Position numbers and translations under genes: made by a program
NCBI GenBank assembly: GCA_947087275.1
Contig: CAMUBZ010000007.1
Span: forward strand, 1-46,191
DNA from: an uncultured Candidatus Saccharibacteria bacterium
GTDB taxonomy: Bacteria > Patescibacteriota > Saccharimonadia > Saccharimonadales > Saccharimonadaceae
Direction of reading: 5' to 3'
Length of the DNA: 46,191 bases
Notes under the pieces: model-generated
Told to the model about the DNA's origin: nothing
What the model saw: only the letters and a program-made list of their open reading frames with translations
Databases searched by the model: none
Part shown: in pieces, positions 9,549-16,149 of the stretch
How the letters are laid out: every line of letters begins with the position of its first letter
Position numbering within the stretch: the stretch's first letter is position 1

Positions 9549-9654
9549 TGGAATTCACGAAAGCGGGTAGCCGTGACTACTAGTGCGAGTAGTAGTCCTG
9601 CGAGACGGCAGCTCAGCGAGTTCAAACAAAAACTAAAAAGAAAGAGTGTAGAGT

Positions 9655-10596
9655 ATGCAAAAGACAAAAAAGCAACTTTTGGGCTTTGTTGGCTTGGCTA
9701 CTGTCGGCATTATGACGGCGGTAGCTTATGCTATGCCGGCCGCAGCGGCGGAAGATGAGCCGCTAACGGGGACGGGCGACGTCAATGTGGTAGTTACAGT
9801 GCCTACCCAAGAGGGTTCAGGCAAAATCACATTGCCAGTTGATGGCCGTGTCGAAACTGAACCTGAGACCGAAATTGCCTACATGTATAACGAAATTGGC
9901 AATGCTAAGTTGTATATTGAATACAAAGATCAAAATAACAACATTGTTAGAAAGTTGTTGGATGATTTTACGCCCGATGAACCGTATAGTGCTGGTGAAC
10001 GTCGGCTTACTGTCAATTTGTTGGACTATTCCGAAAAGGAAAATGATTATAAACTAATTCTCCAAGTTACCAACCGGGAAGGCGCAAGCACTGGTGATGA
10101 TATCGTTACCTTTAGTTACCGCGTTATGACGGCAAACTTTGAGAAAAAACCAGCCTCCAATGGTGACCCAATCCTCAACATCGATATTAATAGCGAAGTC
10201 GACAAAGTCTATGTCTATATTTATGACAAAAATGGCGAACCGCTGATTACTGATGAGGATGGTAACGAGGTGCCAGTTTTGGTCAACCGCGATGATATTG
10301 ACCCTGCTACTGGATTGATTACCAAAGTCTTACCGTTCGCCGAAAATGAAGCCGCTAACGGCAAATACACCGCAGTAGTAGTGGCTTATAACGCTAAAGG
10401 TAATATTATCTCGATGGTTAGTCTGGACACAGAATACACTTTTGTTAACCCTGATTTACCCGAGACTCCAAATACAGGTTTCACGATTGGCGATCTCAAC
10501 ATCTCTAGAGTTGATTATCTCATCACGGGTCTAATCGTCTTTGGTGTGGTTGCAGGTTTTGCGCTCTATCTTGTCTATCGCAAGAGTCGCCGCTAA
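9655..10596 (+). CDS. surface protein with TPxTG-type C-terminal anchor
   Basis: 313 residues: signal peptide (about 1-32), a beta-rich extracellular region that looks like two Ig-like modules (about 45-165 and 170-265), then PDLPETPNTG, a hydrophobic helix (about 287-305) and a basic tail (YRKSRR). This is the layout of a sortase substrate, though the pentapeptide is LPETP or TPNTG, not canonical LPXTG. The downstream gene has TPRTG in the same place. It starts 106 nt after the DUF916-like pair with only a weak ribosome site, so it may be the last gene of that operon. No sortase gene is in the window. Confidence 0.7.
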   Translation: MQKTKKQLLGFVGLATVGIMTAVAYAMPAAAAEDEPLTGTGDVNVVVTVPTQEGSGKITLPVDGRVETEPETEIAYMYNEIGNAKLYIEYKDQNNNIVRKLLDDFTPDEPYSAGERRLTVNLLDYSEKENDYKLILQVTNREGASTGDDIVTFSYRVMTANFEKKPASNGDPILNIDINSEVDKVYVYIYDKNGEPLITDEDGNEVPVLVNRDDIDPATGLITKVLPFAENEAANGKYTAVVVAYNAKGNIISMVSLDTEYTFVNPDLPETPNTGFTIGDLNISRVDYLITGLIVFGVVAGFALYLVYRKSRR

Positions 10597-10613
10597 TCCT
10601 CTAATCTAGACAA

Positions 10614-10646
10614 ACTACCGGTAGTGAGTGAATGCCGGTAGTTTTT
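10614..10646 (+). terminator. intrinsic terminator
   Basis: ACTACCGG (10614-10621) pairs with CCGGTAGT (10635-10642), followed by TTTTT. Confidence 0.9.
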
Positions 10647-10660
10647 GTTACGCACATATA

Positions 10661-10689
10661 TTGACAGTATATCAAGTTAGTGATAAAAT
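10661..10689 (+). promoter_or_regulatory. promoter of the Pro-rich surface gene
   Basis: TTGACA 10661-10666, 17 nt, TAAAAT 10684-10689. Confidence 0.75.
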
Positions 10690-10720
10690 AGCGCAAAGTG
10701 GAGCCGATCTGGGAGAAAAT

Positions 10721-11383
10721 ATGTCATATCGCAAACTTTTGCTTAATTTGAGTATGCTTTTAGCCTTGGGTGCACCATTTTTGGCGACACCAGTTTTTGC
10801 TACTGGGCAAGATGAAACGGAAAATACTCCAGACCAAGGTCAAGAAATCGAAGAAGATTCACCGGCTGACTCTGCTGACGGACCAGCGATTGGTGGTGGA
10901 GTTAATAACGATATGGAGCAACCTTCAACTCCAACGGAACCAACTCAGCCCGCGGAGCCTAGCATCACGCAACCAGTACCACAGCCAGAAATTTCTGATC
11001 CAGAGACCAAGCCCGCTGAGCCAACTACTCCCTCTACGACGGCGCCAACTCAAACTCCGCCTTCTGTAGTGATCACAGTAAAGAAGCCACAAATTCAACC
11101 CGTCCAAAAAGTTCCCGCAGTATCACATACCACTGAGATTGAGGAAGTAAATGAACCCGAAGAGGCGGAAAACGCGCCAGTTCTGCCCACTGTCCCTAAT
11201 GATAATATCGCTCCAGATACCACAATTGAAACTCCGCGTACTGGCATCATAGACTCACAATCATCAACGCCCAATCCCTTAGCGATTGCTCTACTAATCG
11301 TATCTGGGATTACAATTGCGGCCGCTGGCATTGTTACAGCGTTTCTTGAGAAGGCTGCTAAGCGTCGTCAAACCGCACTTTAA
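10721..11383 (+). CDS. Pro/Thr/Glu-rich surface protein with TPRTG anchor
   Basis: 220 residues. Signal peptide (about 1-27, ending PVFATG), a low-complexity stalk rich in Pro, Thr, Glu and Gln (about 28-180), then ETPRTG, a hydrophobic segment (about 190-210) and a basic end (KAAKRRQTAL). It has no recognisable folded domain; such stalks usually span the cell wall. ATG 10721 starts the signal peptide; the in-frame ATG at 10628 would precede the promoter and is rejected. It shares its C-terminal plan with the gene at 9655. Confidence 0.75.
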   Translation: MSYRKLLLNLSMLLALGAPFLATPVFATGQDETENTPDQGQEIEEDSPADSADGPAIGGGVNNDMEQPSTPTEPTQPAEPSITQPVPQPEISDPETKPAEPTTPSTTAPTQTPPSVVITVKKPQIQPVQKVPAVSHTTEIEEVNEPEEAENAPVLPTVPNDNIAPDTTIETPRTGIIDSQSSTPNPLAIALLIVSGITIAAAGIVTAFLEKAAKRRQTAL

Positions 11384-11395
11384 TCCACAAAAATC

Positions 11396-11424
11396 TTCAC
11401 ATTTCTCCCATTCTGTGATATAAT
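11396..11424 (+). promoter_or_regulatory. promoter of the tRNA pair
   Basis: TTCACA 11396-11401, 17 nt, TATAAT 11419-11424, 23 nt before tRNA-Val. Confidence 0.65.
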
Positions 11425-11446
11425 CAAAACGTCTAGTAAGGAAATT

Positions 11447-11523
11447 GGGCTGTTAGCTCAGTTGGCTAGAGCGCGTCTTTGACGTAGACGAGGTCAGAGG
11501 TTCGAATCCTCTATGGCCCACCA
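11447..11523 (+). tRNA. tRNA-Val (GAC)
   Basis: Full cloverleaf: acceptor GGGCTGT/ATGGCCC, anticodon stem CGTCT/AGACG with loop TTGACGT (anticodon GAC), T loop TTCGAAT, encoded CCA. Confidence 0.95.
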
Positions 11524-11544
11524 GCGTGTCTTAGTAGGCTTCCT

Positions 11545-11621
11545 GGGTCGGTAGCTCAGTTGGTTAGAGCACGGGCCTTTTAAGCCCGGTGTCGAGAGTT
11601 CGAGCCTCTCCCGACTCACCA
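11545..11621 (+). tRNA. tRNA-Lys (TTT)
   Basis: Acceptor GGGTCGG/CCGACTC, anticodon stem CGGGC/GCCCG with loop CTTTTAA (anticodon TTT), T loop TTCGAGC, encoded CCA. It lies 21 nt after tRNA-Val, probably one transcript. Confidence 0.95.
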
Positions 11622-11633
11622 TGTATAGCCTAG

Positions 11634-11663
11634 AAAAGAAACTCCCGTCATGGGAGTTTCTTT
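11634..11663. terminator. terminator after tRNA-Lys, works in both directions
   Basis: GAAACTCCC (11638-11646) pairs with GGGAGTTTC (11652-11660); T run on the + side, A run (T on minus) on the other. Confidence 0.85.
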
Positions 11664-11891
11664 GATTCTCAAGATCGGCACCTCCGCGGCGCATACAACC
11701 CAGCGGAGGGGGAGACCGTTGTAGCGATTGTTCGGGCCATACGACGGGCGCGACTCAGTAGCATTAAACTCAAACCAGTAAGACAGCGTCGACGAGGTAG
11801 GAGAAGTACGCGACGACCACTCGTAGCCAATGTTGCCAGCGTTCCTGAAAGTACCAGCAGTATTTGCCGGATTGACGTGCCCGCTGCGCAC
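11660..11891 (-). pseudogene. FISUMP-type C-terminal fragment (copy 1)
   Basis: On the minus strand, from GTG at 11891, the frame reads RSGHVNPANTAGTFRNAG, then GYEWSSR, GPNNRYNGLPLRW: the end of a Fib_succ_major (FISUMP) domain, a family of secreted lectin-like surface domains. The rest of the gene is missing; upstream the frame is soon closed, and the normal stop seen in copy 2 (after GVPIF) is lost here. Copy 2 at 44064-44288 shares about half its residues. It may be a broken gene or a silent cassette. The region 11892-12156 holds the paired leader element (12030-12110), no gene. Confidence 0.65.
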
Positions 11892-12135
11892 GAACCCGTA
11901 CCGCGCCCTTCTCTGAGCTTAGGAATGACAACTGATGACAAACACCACGGTCATTGGTAAAGAGGTTTATTTCATTGTAATTACAGCCATAACCATAATC
12001 ACATCTATCCTTTCGTTTTCTTTACATTTTCAAGGCAAACCTCACGATCTTTGACTGAAGACCGCTGGTGAGCGGAGGAGCGAACTCGGCTACCTTTGGT
12101 GTCCATGGACTATCATTATCCACAAAAATATTGTA
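11665..12135 (-). repeat. composite dispersed repeat, copy 1
   Basis: Two blocks match 44070-44510 in the same order and spacing: the FISUMP C-terminal block, and about 140 bp away a leader block (12044-12110) with hairpin CCGCT-GGTG-AGCGG and the conserved sequence around CCATGGAC. On the minus strand a TACAAT box (about 12131-12136) precedes an ATG and this block, so it looks like promoter, 5' region and 3' end of a gene whose middle was deleted in both copies. Confidence 0.7.
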
Positions 12136-12144
12136 GCATGATGT

Positions 12145-12150
12145 TATAAT
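12145..12150 (+). promoter_or_regulatory. -10 box for leaderless YjbR-like gene
   Basis: TATAAT, 6 nt before ATG 12157. Confidence 0.7.
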
Positions 12151-12156
12151 CAAAAT

Positions 12157-12516
12157 ATGGATCGTGCTCAAACCGAAACCTTTATTCATGAAAACTTTGG
12201 CGGTATTTTGCAGGATTGGCCCTGGGACGAGACGCCGGACTATACGGTTTTTCGCCATGCCGATAATCGTAAATGGTTTGCTCTCATCGCAAATGTCAAA
12301 TATCAGACGCTCGGCCTCGACCAGCCGGGGAATGTTGATTTTATTAACCTCAAATGCGACCCCGACCTTCTTGAGACCCTCGTACAGGAGCCCGGAATTC
12401 TCCCTGCTTATCATATGAACAAGCGACATTGGCTGACGATTCCTCTCGACGGGCGTTGCTCGGCCGACCAAATCAAGAGTTTGATAGATTTAAGTTATCG
12501 TCTAACTATGCTATAA
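12157..12516 (+). CDS. MmcQ/YjbR family protein
   Basis: 119 residues of the MmcQ/YjbR family (CyaY-like fold), usual length about 115-120. Diagnostic stretches: a start with acidic FIHENFGGILQDWPWD, then TVFRHADNRKWFALI, LKCDPDLLETL, GILPAYHMNKRHWLTIPLD. The fold may bind DNA, but the biochemical role of the family is poorly known. It starts leaderlessly 6 nt after TATAAT, and its last codons overlap the -10 box of the next gene, so the two are separately promoted. Confidence 0.85.
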   Translation: MDRAQTETFIHENFGGILQDWPWDETPDYTVFRHADNRKWFALIANVKYQTLGLDQPGNVDFINLKCDPDLLETLVQEPGILPAYHMNKRHWLTIPLDGRCSADQIKSLIDLSYRLTML

Positions 12517-12517
12517 T
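12512..12517 (+). promoter_or_regulatory. -10 box for the methyltransferase
   Basis: TATAAT overlaps the stop of the upstream gene and ends 10 nt before ATG 12528. Confidence 0.6.
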
Positions 12518-12527
12518 AAAGGGAATT

Positions 12528-13403
12528 ATGGTAGAAAAAACTGCGAAATCCTCCAAAACGGAGAAAAAAACTACGACGTCAACTAAGAAACCTGCTCGTT
12601 CAACCAAACCGGCTTCCAAGCAAGCAGCTAAGGTCACCAAGAAGGCTCAGTCTTCTACTAAACCAAAGGCTAAGTCAATTTCGGATTACAATGGCTACGA
12701 TTATAAGAAAATTTTCTGGGAAGATGCTGATCGTAAATACGAAGATGCAGCCGATCGTATGGCAATTCGTCGGTTGCTGCCCCGCGAAATGGATAATTTT
12801 GTAGACATTGCCGGTGGTTATGGCCGCCTTGCCAACGAGTACCTCTCGCGCGCCAAAGTTGCTACCCTTTTTGACTATTCCGAAACCGAACTCGCTCAGG
12901 CTAAGGAAATTTATGGCGATCAGCTCAAAACCAAGTCCGGCGATATTTACAGCCTGCCGTTTAAGGATAATACCTTTGATGCTTTGCTCATGGTGCGTGC
13001 CACGCATCATTTTAAGGATATGCAAAAGGTTTCAGATGAACTTTATCGCGTGCTCAAACCTGGTGGCGTCGCCGTGATTGAAGTTGCCAACAAGAAAACT
13101 CTCCCTCGTATGTTCCGCTACTGGGCAGGGAAGACCGACCAAAATCCCTTTAGCCTTGAGCCTATCCATCTCAAAGAAATCGACGCCGATGGTTTTTATA
13201 ACTATCACCCCAAATATATTGAAGCAATTTTCAGAAACTCTGGTTTCCAGATTAGCGAAGTGCTGTCTGTGTCTAATTTCCGTAGCGCTCGCCTCAAGGC
13301 GATTTTCGGCAACAAATTCCTCATCAACCTCGAGTCTGGTGCTCAAAAACTCCTTGCCCCAGTGCGCTTTGCCCCTTCAATTTATTATAAACTAGTTAAA
13401 TAG
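12528..13403 (+). CDS. class I SAM-dependent methyltransferase with Lys-rich tail
   Basis: 291 residues. Residues 1-50 are a disordered, Lys/Thr/Ser/Ala-rich tail resembling nucleic-acid-binding histone-like tails. A class I methyltransferase follows: motif I FVDIAGGYGRLAN, the acidic residue in LFDYSE, motif with SGDIYSLPFKDNTFDALLMV, and YRVLKPGGVAVIEV, typical of Methyltransf_11/UbiE-like enzymes. The substrate cannot be read from sequence. ATG 12528 follows a TATAAT box, and the longer frame from 12429 lies inside the YjbR-like gene. The basic tail is the odd feature; it could target the enzyme to RNA, DNA or ribosomes. Confidence 0.85.
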   Translation: MVEKTAKSSKTEKKTTTSTKKPARSTKPASKQAAKVTKKAQSSTKPKAKSISDYNGYDYKKIFWEDADRKYEDAADRMAIRRLLPREMDNFVDIAGGYGRLANEYLSRAKVATLFDYSETELAQAKEIYGDQLKTKSGDIYSLPFKDNTFDALLMVRATHHFKDMQKVSDELYRVLKPGGVAVIEVANKKTLPRMFRYWAGKTDQNPFSLEPIHLKEIDADGFYNYHPKYIEAIFRNSGFQISEVLSVSNFRSARLKAIFGNKFLINLESGAQKLLAPVRFAPSIYYKLVK

Positions 13404-13405
13404 TA

Positions 13406-13516
13406 TTGACATTTTAGCATAAGTGTGATACTATGTAGGCATGGGGTTATTCACCCCTAAATTTAGCATGTCCCAAGCGGAGTAACATCCGTATACGGAT
13501 GTTTTTATGAAGATAA
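13406..13516 (+). promoter_or_regulatory. cassette promoter C with attenuator-like leader
   Basis: TTGACA 13406-13411, 17 nt, TACTAT 13429-13434. 5' hairpin GGGG/CCCC (about 13443-13457). At 13494-13512, AACATCCGTA pairs with TACGGATGTT and is followed by TTTAT: a terminator-like hairpin about 50 nt before the start codon, so the leader may regulate by premature termination. Confidence 0.75.
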
Positions 13517-13565
13517 AAACATCAAACCATTTTAAGGCTACGAACCTTCAGAAAGGAGTGATATT

Positions 13566-14204
13566 TTGAATCAACAACAAGTTCTTCTGGTACTCAAGTT
13601 TTACGAACTCACTAATAGGCTCAAAAACACTATCCGCACTGGTTGGAAGCGCTGGCATGTTAAGCGCGAACGTCTTGATAGTGTCGCCGAACATACCTTC
13701 AACGCGCAGATGCTGGCCGTTGTGATGTGTAGCGAAGGGAAGTACGATGTGGATTTGCAAAGGGTCTGCTGGATGCTGTCGCTGCATGAGCTGGAAGAAG
13801 TCATAATTCCGGACTATACCCCGTACGACGGCATATCTGCGGCCGAAAAGTTGCAGCAAGGGCACCAAGCGGTCCATGAGTTATTGAATGGGCTGCTAAA
13901 ACAGGCAGAGATTGAGGCGCTTGTGTTGGAGTTTGATGCCCGTGAGACGCCCGAGGCGAAGTTCGCCTATCAGTGCGATAAATTGGAGGCCGATTTACAA
14001 TGTTGTCTCTACGACCGCGAAGGTTGTGTTGACTTGTCTCAACAGGAAGATAACCCAATTATGCAAAACGCGCTGATTCAGGAATTATATCGGAAAGGAC
14101 TATCGTGGTCGCAAATCTGGTGCGAAGTCGACCGCCAGACGATCGGCTACGACGATAACTTTTTGGCCGTCCTGTCGGCCGCGGTTGCTCAGTCCTCGGA
14201 GTAG
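13566..14204 (+). CDS. HD-domain hydrolase (YfbR-like), cassette C
   Basis: 212 residues, related to the YfbR/HD-family 5'-deoxynucleotidases. Visible motifs: the N-terminal RWHVKRERLDSVAEHTF (Arg and first His), LSLHELEEVIIPDYTPYD, and KFAYQCDKLEADLQ with the last metal Asp. In the usual HD pair the Asp is replaced by Glu (HE), an unusual change at a metal ligand, so activity is uncertain. The start is TTG 13566, supported by AAAGGAG 7 nt upstream. It is expressed from its own cassette promoter through a leader with a terminator-like hairpin. A nucleotide-salvage role would fit; that is inference. Confidence 0.75.
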   Translation: MNQQQVLLVLKFYELTNRLKNTIRTGWKRWHVKRERLDSVAEHTFNAQMLAVVMCSEGKYDVDLQRVCWMLSLHELEEVIIPDYTPYDGISAAEKLQQGHQAVHELLNGLLKQAEIEALVLEFDARETPEAKFAYQCDKLEADLQCCLYDREGCVDLSQQEDNPIMQNALIQELYRKGLSWSQIWCEVDRQTIGYDDNFLAVLSAAVAQSSE

Positions 14205-14238
14205 ATTCGCTAGCAATATTCGCTCAAAATCACACAAA

Positions 14239-14259
14239 AGCCGCCTATCATGGGCGGCT
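14239..14259 (+). terminator. hairpin after cassette C
   Basis: AGCCGCC/GGCGGCT; the T run is weak. The stretch 14260-14343 shows nothing else. Confidence 0.6.
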
Positions 14260-14343
14260 AAGTGCTTATTCTATATATGTTTTTAACTTCACAATAAGCT
14301 CTCCCACGTCTACCGCTTCACGTAACTCATCCTCAAAAAGATA

Positions 14344-14481
14344 TTGACAATTTACAAATAGTATGATACAATGAGGGCATAGTTATAGTAATAATTTTAT
14401 AACTATGCCCATTACGATGACAAGAAGAATGTTTTCGCCCTAAACGCCCATCGGCTTGGTGGGTATCTAGGGCGAAAACAC
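14344..14481 (+). promoter_or_regulatory. cassette promoter D and two-hairpin leader
   Basis: TTGACA 14344-14349, 17 nt, TACAAT 14367-14372. A 5' hairpin GGCATAGTTATA/TATAACTATGCC begins within a few nt of the start; a second, GTTTTCGCCCTA/TAGGGCGAAAAC (about 14433-14480), has inner CCCA/TGGG. The leader is about 155 nt. Confidence 0.85.
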
Positions 14482-14534
14482 TGGTTTTCCCCACACTTCA
14501 CAGTCTATAGGACTTTAAACAGGAGGGAAATACC

Positions 14535-15041
14535 ATGAAAGTTAAAAAGGTTATAAGTTATGTCTTAGCGTGTGCGGTCGCATTTGTTTTAGGCTTCGCT
14601 CTGCGTCCCGTTATAAAACCCGCAACTGCGCTTCAGGTCGTTCAGAATCAAGAAAATGAAATCGACACACAGCTATTGACGGCAGATAATGGCGCACACC
14701 TCGTCATTAAAGCTGACTACCCGAACCCGGCCAGAGTCGATTTTGTCTTACCTGAACCAATTGCTCCTGACTTTTTTGTTGGTTATGGAGACATCGGTGG
14801 TAACTATGACATATTTCAGAATAACCCCGCGCGGGATCCATTGGGGATTGGCGTCGACGAGGCATTGGCTCTTACCGAGCGAATCCGCAGCGAAGTTCCC
14901 GGAATTACAGATAACATTTACGCTTACGGTTATGAATTAAGCATTACAATTGCGGATAGTCATCTTTCTCGTAAAGATGAGATTATTAAAGAAGTTATCG
15001 CAATTATTCAGGAAACATACGGGGCGGGCGAATCTATCTGA
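14535..15041 (+). CDS. orphan membrane-anchored protein, cassette D
   Basis: 168 residues, not recognised. A basic start and one hydrophobic segment (about 7-25) form a signal anchor. The outside domain is acidic with few basic residues in its middle: a Pro-rich stretch (VLPEPIAPDFFVGYGD, about 74-89), an Asn/Tyr-rich loop, then helices and a beta strand (SEVPGITDNIYAYGYELSITIAD). The plan resembles small single-domain lipoprotein-like or effector proteins, but I see no lipobox. ATG 14535 follows AGGAGGG. It is a single-gene unit between two other cassettes. Confidence 0.7.
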   Translation: MKVKKVISYVLACAVAFVLGFALRPVIKPATALQVVQNQENEIDTQLLTADNGAHLVIKADYPNPARVDFVLPEPIAPDFFVGYGDIGGNYDIFQNNPARDPLGIGVDEALALTERIRSEVPGITDNIYAYGYELSITIADSHLSRKDEIIKEVIAIIQETYGAGESI

Positions 15042-15076
15042 CAATCTTTGAATCTCATTTTTGTCATCAACAAAAA

Positions 15077-15118
15077 GACCTCGACCATCCATACGACAAT
15101 TGTATGAAGGCCGAGGCC
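15077..15118 (+). terminator. hairpin after cassette D
   Basis: CCTCG (15079-15083) with CGAGG (15112-15116) and inner ATAC/GTAT. Confidence 0.6.
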
Positions 15119-15136
15119 ATTCTAATTCTTAACCTC

Positions 15137-15211
15137 TGGCGACCTCAGCTGGAATCGAACCAGCATTGTAGACTTAGAGGGTCTATGTCCTATCCGTTGA
15201 ACGATGAGGCC
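15137..15211 (-). tRNA. tRNA-Arg (TCT) with C at position 33
   Basis: Acceptor GGCCTCA/TGAGGTC, D stem GTTC/GGAC, anticodon stem TAGAC/GTCTA, loop CCTCTAA (anticodon TCT), T arm CTGG-TTCGATTC-CAG, encoded CCA. The base 5' of the anticodon is C, not the near-universal U33; the other five tRNAs here have U33. Confidence 0.9.
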
Positions 15212-15256
15212 GTGGCCTAATTTTAGCACAAAATTGCCCAAAACGCCAGTTTACTA

Positions 15257-15450
15257 TTGACAATTTTCGTCATCTGTGCTATAATAGATAGTATAGCATG
15301 GTGCTAGAAGGCCCGCATGCGGGATTTTTGATTGGTATATCAAAAATCCCCATCGTTTGCTAAGCAGTTTACAAATTAACGCTGGTATTGTTTCTACCGC
15401 AACTGTTCACTCGGATAGTGAGTGGTTGTGGTAGAAACACGACTTTTATA
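15257..15450 (+). promoter_or_regulatory. cassette promoter E and long structured leader
   Basis: TTGACA 15257-15262, 17 nt, TATAAT 15280-15285. Leader of about 185 nt: 5' hairpin TAGCA/TGCTA, a terminator-like hairpin CCCGCATGCGGG followed by ATTTTT (15312-15328), an overlapping GGATTTTTGAT/ATCAAAAATCC pairing, and a long hairpin GTTTCTACCGCAAC with GGTTGTGGTAGAAAC (about 15389-15438). The first two hairpins share bases and cannot both form. Confidence 0.8.
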
Positions 15451-15477
15451 CTCAATAAATCATAGGAGGTGGATAAA

Positions 15478-16008
15478 ATGTATAAAAGTATAGCAAGACA
15501 GATTAGTAAAGACTTAAAGGCGTATGCTGAGGAATGTAATCGGATGATGGTGAACAATTCTCACGACCAGAATACCCTGTCACCCTTGTTGTATTCGTTT
15601 GTGTCCGATTATTTACACGGCGGACACACAACCGTCCACGGCACCTTGTGTGGTTATCACTTCGTCATATCGATTGATGATAATCAGCATGTTGTAGCGA
15701 GTGTTAGCGACGGTCCGGAATGGCAGAACGTTGGTCAAGTTATCTACAGTGTTTGTACGTCGGCTGTTGGTACTGAGCTTTTTGCTCACTCGGACTTTAC
15801 GGCCTCACGTCAGCAATGTCTGGATGAGGTATTGACAACACAGAGCGTCACATTGCTTGACAAGGACGCGGTTTACACCATGGAGATACCATTGCATATG
15901 ATGGAATGGTACACTGCCGATAGTGAAGTTTGGCAGATGGAAAGCATACCGCAGACTTTGCCGAAGTCGGTTGGTCAACTCAATCTGAATATGACGAACT
16001 TTTGCTAA
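15478..16008 (+). CDS. orphan soluble protein, cassette E
   Basis: 176 residues, unrecognised. No signal peptide or membrane segment is evident. It starts with a basic helix (MYKSIARQISKDLKAYAEEC), then a His-rich patch (YLHGGHTTVHG, about 46-57) and mixed alpha/beta sequence with five or six cysteines. ATG 15478 is placed correctly after AGGAGG; the in-frame GTG at 15469 lies inside the ribosome site and is rejected. Two terminators follow (16034-16061, 16072-16103), then the left end of the integrated element. Confidence 0.7.
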   Translation: MYKSIARQISKDLKAYAEECNRMMVNNSHDQNTLSPLLYSFVSDYLHGGHTTVHGTLCGYHFVISIDDNQHVVASVSDGPEWQNVGQVIYSVCTSAVGTELFAHSDFTASRQQCLDEVLTTQSVTLLDKDAVYTMEIPLHMMEWYTADSEVWQMESIPQTLPKSVGQLNLNMTNFC

Positions 16009-16033
16009 TCTCACCAAACGCCAGCATTACCCC

Positions 16034-16061
16034 AAAGGCTGCCGTGTATTCGGTGGCCTTT
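16034..16061 (+). terminator. intrinsic terminator of cassette E
   Basis: AAAGGC/GCCTTT with inner CCG/CGG. Confidence 0.75.
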
Positions 16062-16071
16062 AAAACTGCAA

Positions 16072-16106
16072 AAAGTATACCACCCTTGCGGATGGTATAC
16101 TTTAAC
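16072..16106 (+). terminator. second terminator-like hairpin
   Basis: AAAGTATACCA (16072-16082) pairs perfectly with TGGTATACTTT (16093-16103). Confidence 0.65.
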
Positions 16107-16126
16107 ATAATTTTGAGTTCTTGTCA

Positions 16127-16149
16127 ATGGTGACCCTTATTGAATCGAA
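16127..16149. other. putative left attachment site
   Basis: ATGGTGACC, 6 nt, GAATCGAA. The tRNA-Glu end at 22183-22206 has the same two blocks with 7 nt between. Confidence 0.45.

Noticed and set aside
10925-11107. Trp/Arg/Leu-rich minus-strand frame
   Set aside because: It is the reverse reading of the Pro-rich stalk of the surface protein at 10721.
11660-12135. Diversity-generating retroelement variable region
   Set aside because: The two FISUMP copies differ also at third codon positions and by non-adenine changes, and no reverse transcriptase or template repeat is present in the window.
12022-12471. 149-residue minus-strand frame
   Set aside because: It lies opposite the YjbR-like gene, whose protein has clear family motifs; it is a shadow except for the repeat block at its end.
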